From Mytilus trossulus (lineage: Eukaryota; Mollusca; Bivalvia; Mytilida; Mytilidae), in assembly GCF_036588685.1 (NCBI RefSeq), contig NC_086378.1, positions 78,447,127 to 78,511,126 on the forward strand: 64,000 nt of DNA, read 5' to 3'. A program made the translations under genes and the position numbers. Below, piece after piece: positions 62,511 to 64,000 of this stretch (positions within the stretch are counted from its first letter, which is position 1; each line of letters opens with the position of its first letter). The notes under the pieces are model-generated. The model was not told the origin of the DNA. It ran no database searches and worked only from the letters and a program-made list of their open reading frames with translations.

Positions 62511-63069
62511 TAAAAAGGACCCCCCACCTGAGATATTTGAACTTAATACTTTATTTTCTTTGAAAGGACGCGGTAAATAACTATTCTAAAATTAGCAAGT
62601 TGCCATACAGTTGAAAACAAGTTGCCATACAGTAAATTTTTCAACACGAGCAAGTTGCCGTACCCTAGACTTAATTTTTAGTGGTCTATATTCTTTAAAA
62701 TGCATCTTTTTGACAACAAATTTCATTAAATATGATGCCACACTATAATAATCTAAAATCGTGTCTGGAAAAATAATGAAAAACAGTTCAATATCTTGAG
62801 AATGGGGCTACAGAGGACGATAGACCTCGAAATTTTCCGGTACTAAGTGGCAAGTTTTGGAGTATTACACAAAATCTTGTATTTATTTTGTACTTATCGG
62901 CCTAATAATTAAAAGAATTATATATCAGAAAATCATTTCTTAAGCGACACCCTCATCAAATGAGTGGAAATGCTTTAAATTGAATGAATTCTTAACTTGT
63001 TTATTTTTTTTTCTGCTTCTCTCCGCTTCGTTAGTACCCAATTTCCGGTGGCGATGATACACATTGTCA

Positions 63070-63660
63070 ACTCATTAGTATCAATATGTCGTAGATCACA
63101 CTTGTCCATTTATGGCAATCCGACTTTATTATTAGTTTTGTCATGTTTCTTATATTAACATTTACTTTTGGTGCGACTATAATATTGTGTAACGATAAAA
63201 AATATTGGATAAAAAGAGCTTTAATTAGGAAACGTCGGACATAAACTCCTTACAGCAAATATACACATAAAATATTGACTTTTCAAATATAAATATCCAT
63301 GCATAGACCTATAAAAGAAATCATAACCTGAAGAATAAATCATGAAACTTAAGACGAGTAAAATATATCAGATAAATATATACGTACGCATAACGTATTA
63401 AGTAATAGGCGTCCGTTATATGATGTCTTATGAATACATCAACTTCGTGATTAGTGTTCTAAGTGTCACTGCTGAGGCTGGTGTTGACAAAACGTAAATT
63501 TGACGAATCAATTCACAAGCCACGTATCTTTGATGTTTTTGTATGTTTGCGACTACACATTTGAACAAGCAAAAACATCCAACGCAAAAAACAAAATCAA
63601 TTAAAAACGTAAGCCGTCTTTAAATCCGTATTTTAAGGATAACAATATGTTACTATAGGA
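63070..63660. other. Unassigned with a diverged repeat at 63430-63540
   Basis: 'gtgtcactgctgaggctggt' resembles the 58395 repeat. No gene recognised. Confidence 0.4.
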
Positions 63661-63679
63661 TCTTTTTAATAATGCTTGG

Positions 63680-63840
63680 TCCGTTTCTGTGTGTGTTGCG
63701 TTTCGGTGTTGTGTCGTTGTTCTCCTCTTATATTTAATGCGTTTCCCTCGGTTTTGGTTTGTTACCCCGATTTTTTTTTGTTGTCCATGGATTTATGAGT
63801 TTTGAACAACGGTATACTACTGTTGCCTTTATTTAATAAC
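63680..63840 (+). repeat. 'gcggtatactactgttgcc' dispersed repeat
   Basis: Direct match to 51480-51640, including 'ttctcctctta' and 'ggtatactactgttgccttt'. Confidence 0.75.
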
Positions 63841-64000
63841 CTCCTATTAACTTCCGGCGATTTCGTCATTACTGCTAAACTCAATGTTTTATTCCGGTGT
63901 GGGGTGAATGAACAATGAAAACCTAATCAAGTGCAATACATTTTAGTCGAAATTGAACCTTGAAAAATATTCTTCTAACTAATCTAAATATTTCGTCTTT

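Larger units (their letters stand above)
59261..63062. mobile_element. 3.8-kb foldback element with ~480-bp inverted arms
   Basis: The left arm 59261-59650 and right arm 62670-63062 are inverted copies with outer end GTGTATCATCGCCACCGG. Just inside each arm are three iterations of GTAYGGCRAMTTGC (left 59662-59740, right 62595-62665). The interior contains a frameshifted gene relic (60770-61208), a dispersed-repeat piece (61218-61310) and an ACAGTTAA-rich block (62280-62510). No transposase frame. Confidence 0.8.

Overview
The window is AT-rich animal nuclear DNA with spliced genes, long introns and many dispersed repeats. Several repeats are ones I associate with bivalve molluscs, especially mussels (Mytilus-like): the AGCTCACCTGGCC family, the mussel-type tRNA SINE, the (GAC)n/GTCGTATAAA element, and the 'gcggtatactactgttgcc' family. 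The species call is inference; the gene calls rest on translated sequence.

Layout. (1) 1-17,033 (+): the 3' part of a ZC3H3 orthologue (five CCCH zinc fingers, mRNA 3'-end processing and export), ten recognisable exons with poly(A) signals near 17,190. Its 8.8-kb intron 8 holds a nest of palindromic mobile elements and two small ORFs with possible promoters. (2) 18,126-26,062: a tandem array of about 3.4 copies of a 2.3-kb unit, itself built from ~125-bp and ~160-bp subrepeats. (3) 26,060-28,110: dispersed repeats and a small MITE. (4) Two minus-strand, single-exon, RING-less TRIM-like genes (B-box, B-box, coiled coil, propeller-like C-terminus) at 28,444-30,177 and 34,825-36,543. Between them lie a MITE inserted in a short-motif array and a decayed Penelope-like reverse transcriptase. 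(5) 37,294-40,640 (-): the last two exons of selenoprotein S (SELENOS/VIMP), with an in-frame UGA two codons before the stop, a stem-loop just after it and a candidate SECIS about 1 kb downstream. Automated ORF calling would miss this gene. A retrocopy-like pseudogene sits in its last intron. (6) 40,650-64,000: mostly repeats (direct duplications, a tRNA SINE with 14-bp target-site duplications, 3'-tail fragments), one good TATA/Inr promoter with an ATG-only first exon at 53,510-53,582 (+), and a 3.8-kb foldback element at 59,261-63,062 carrying a frameshifted gene relic.

The most unusual theme is a group of otherwise unrelated palindromic elements. Each carries clusters of its own short motif (10-20 bp) repeated a few times in mirrored positions. 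At least five motif families occur here, four of them in one intron. The other strong result is the SELENOS 3' end with its recoding signals.

No RNA gene (apart from the SINE head), CRISPR array or complete transposase was seen. Exon boundaries were read by eye from splice signals and reading-frame continuity.
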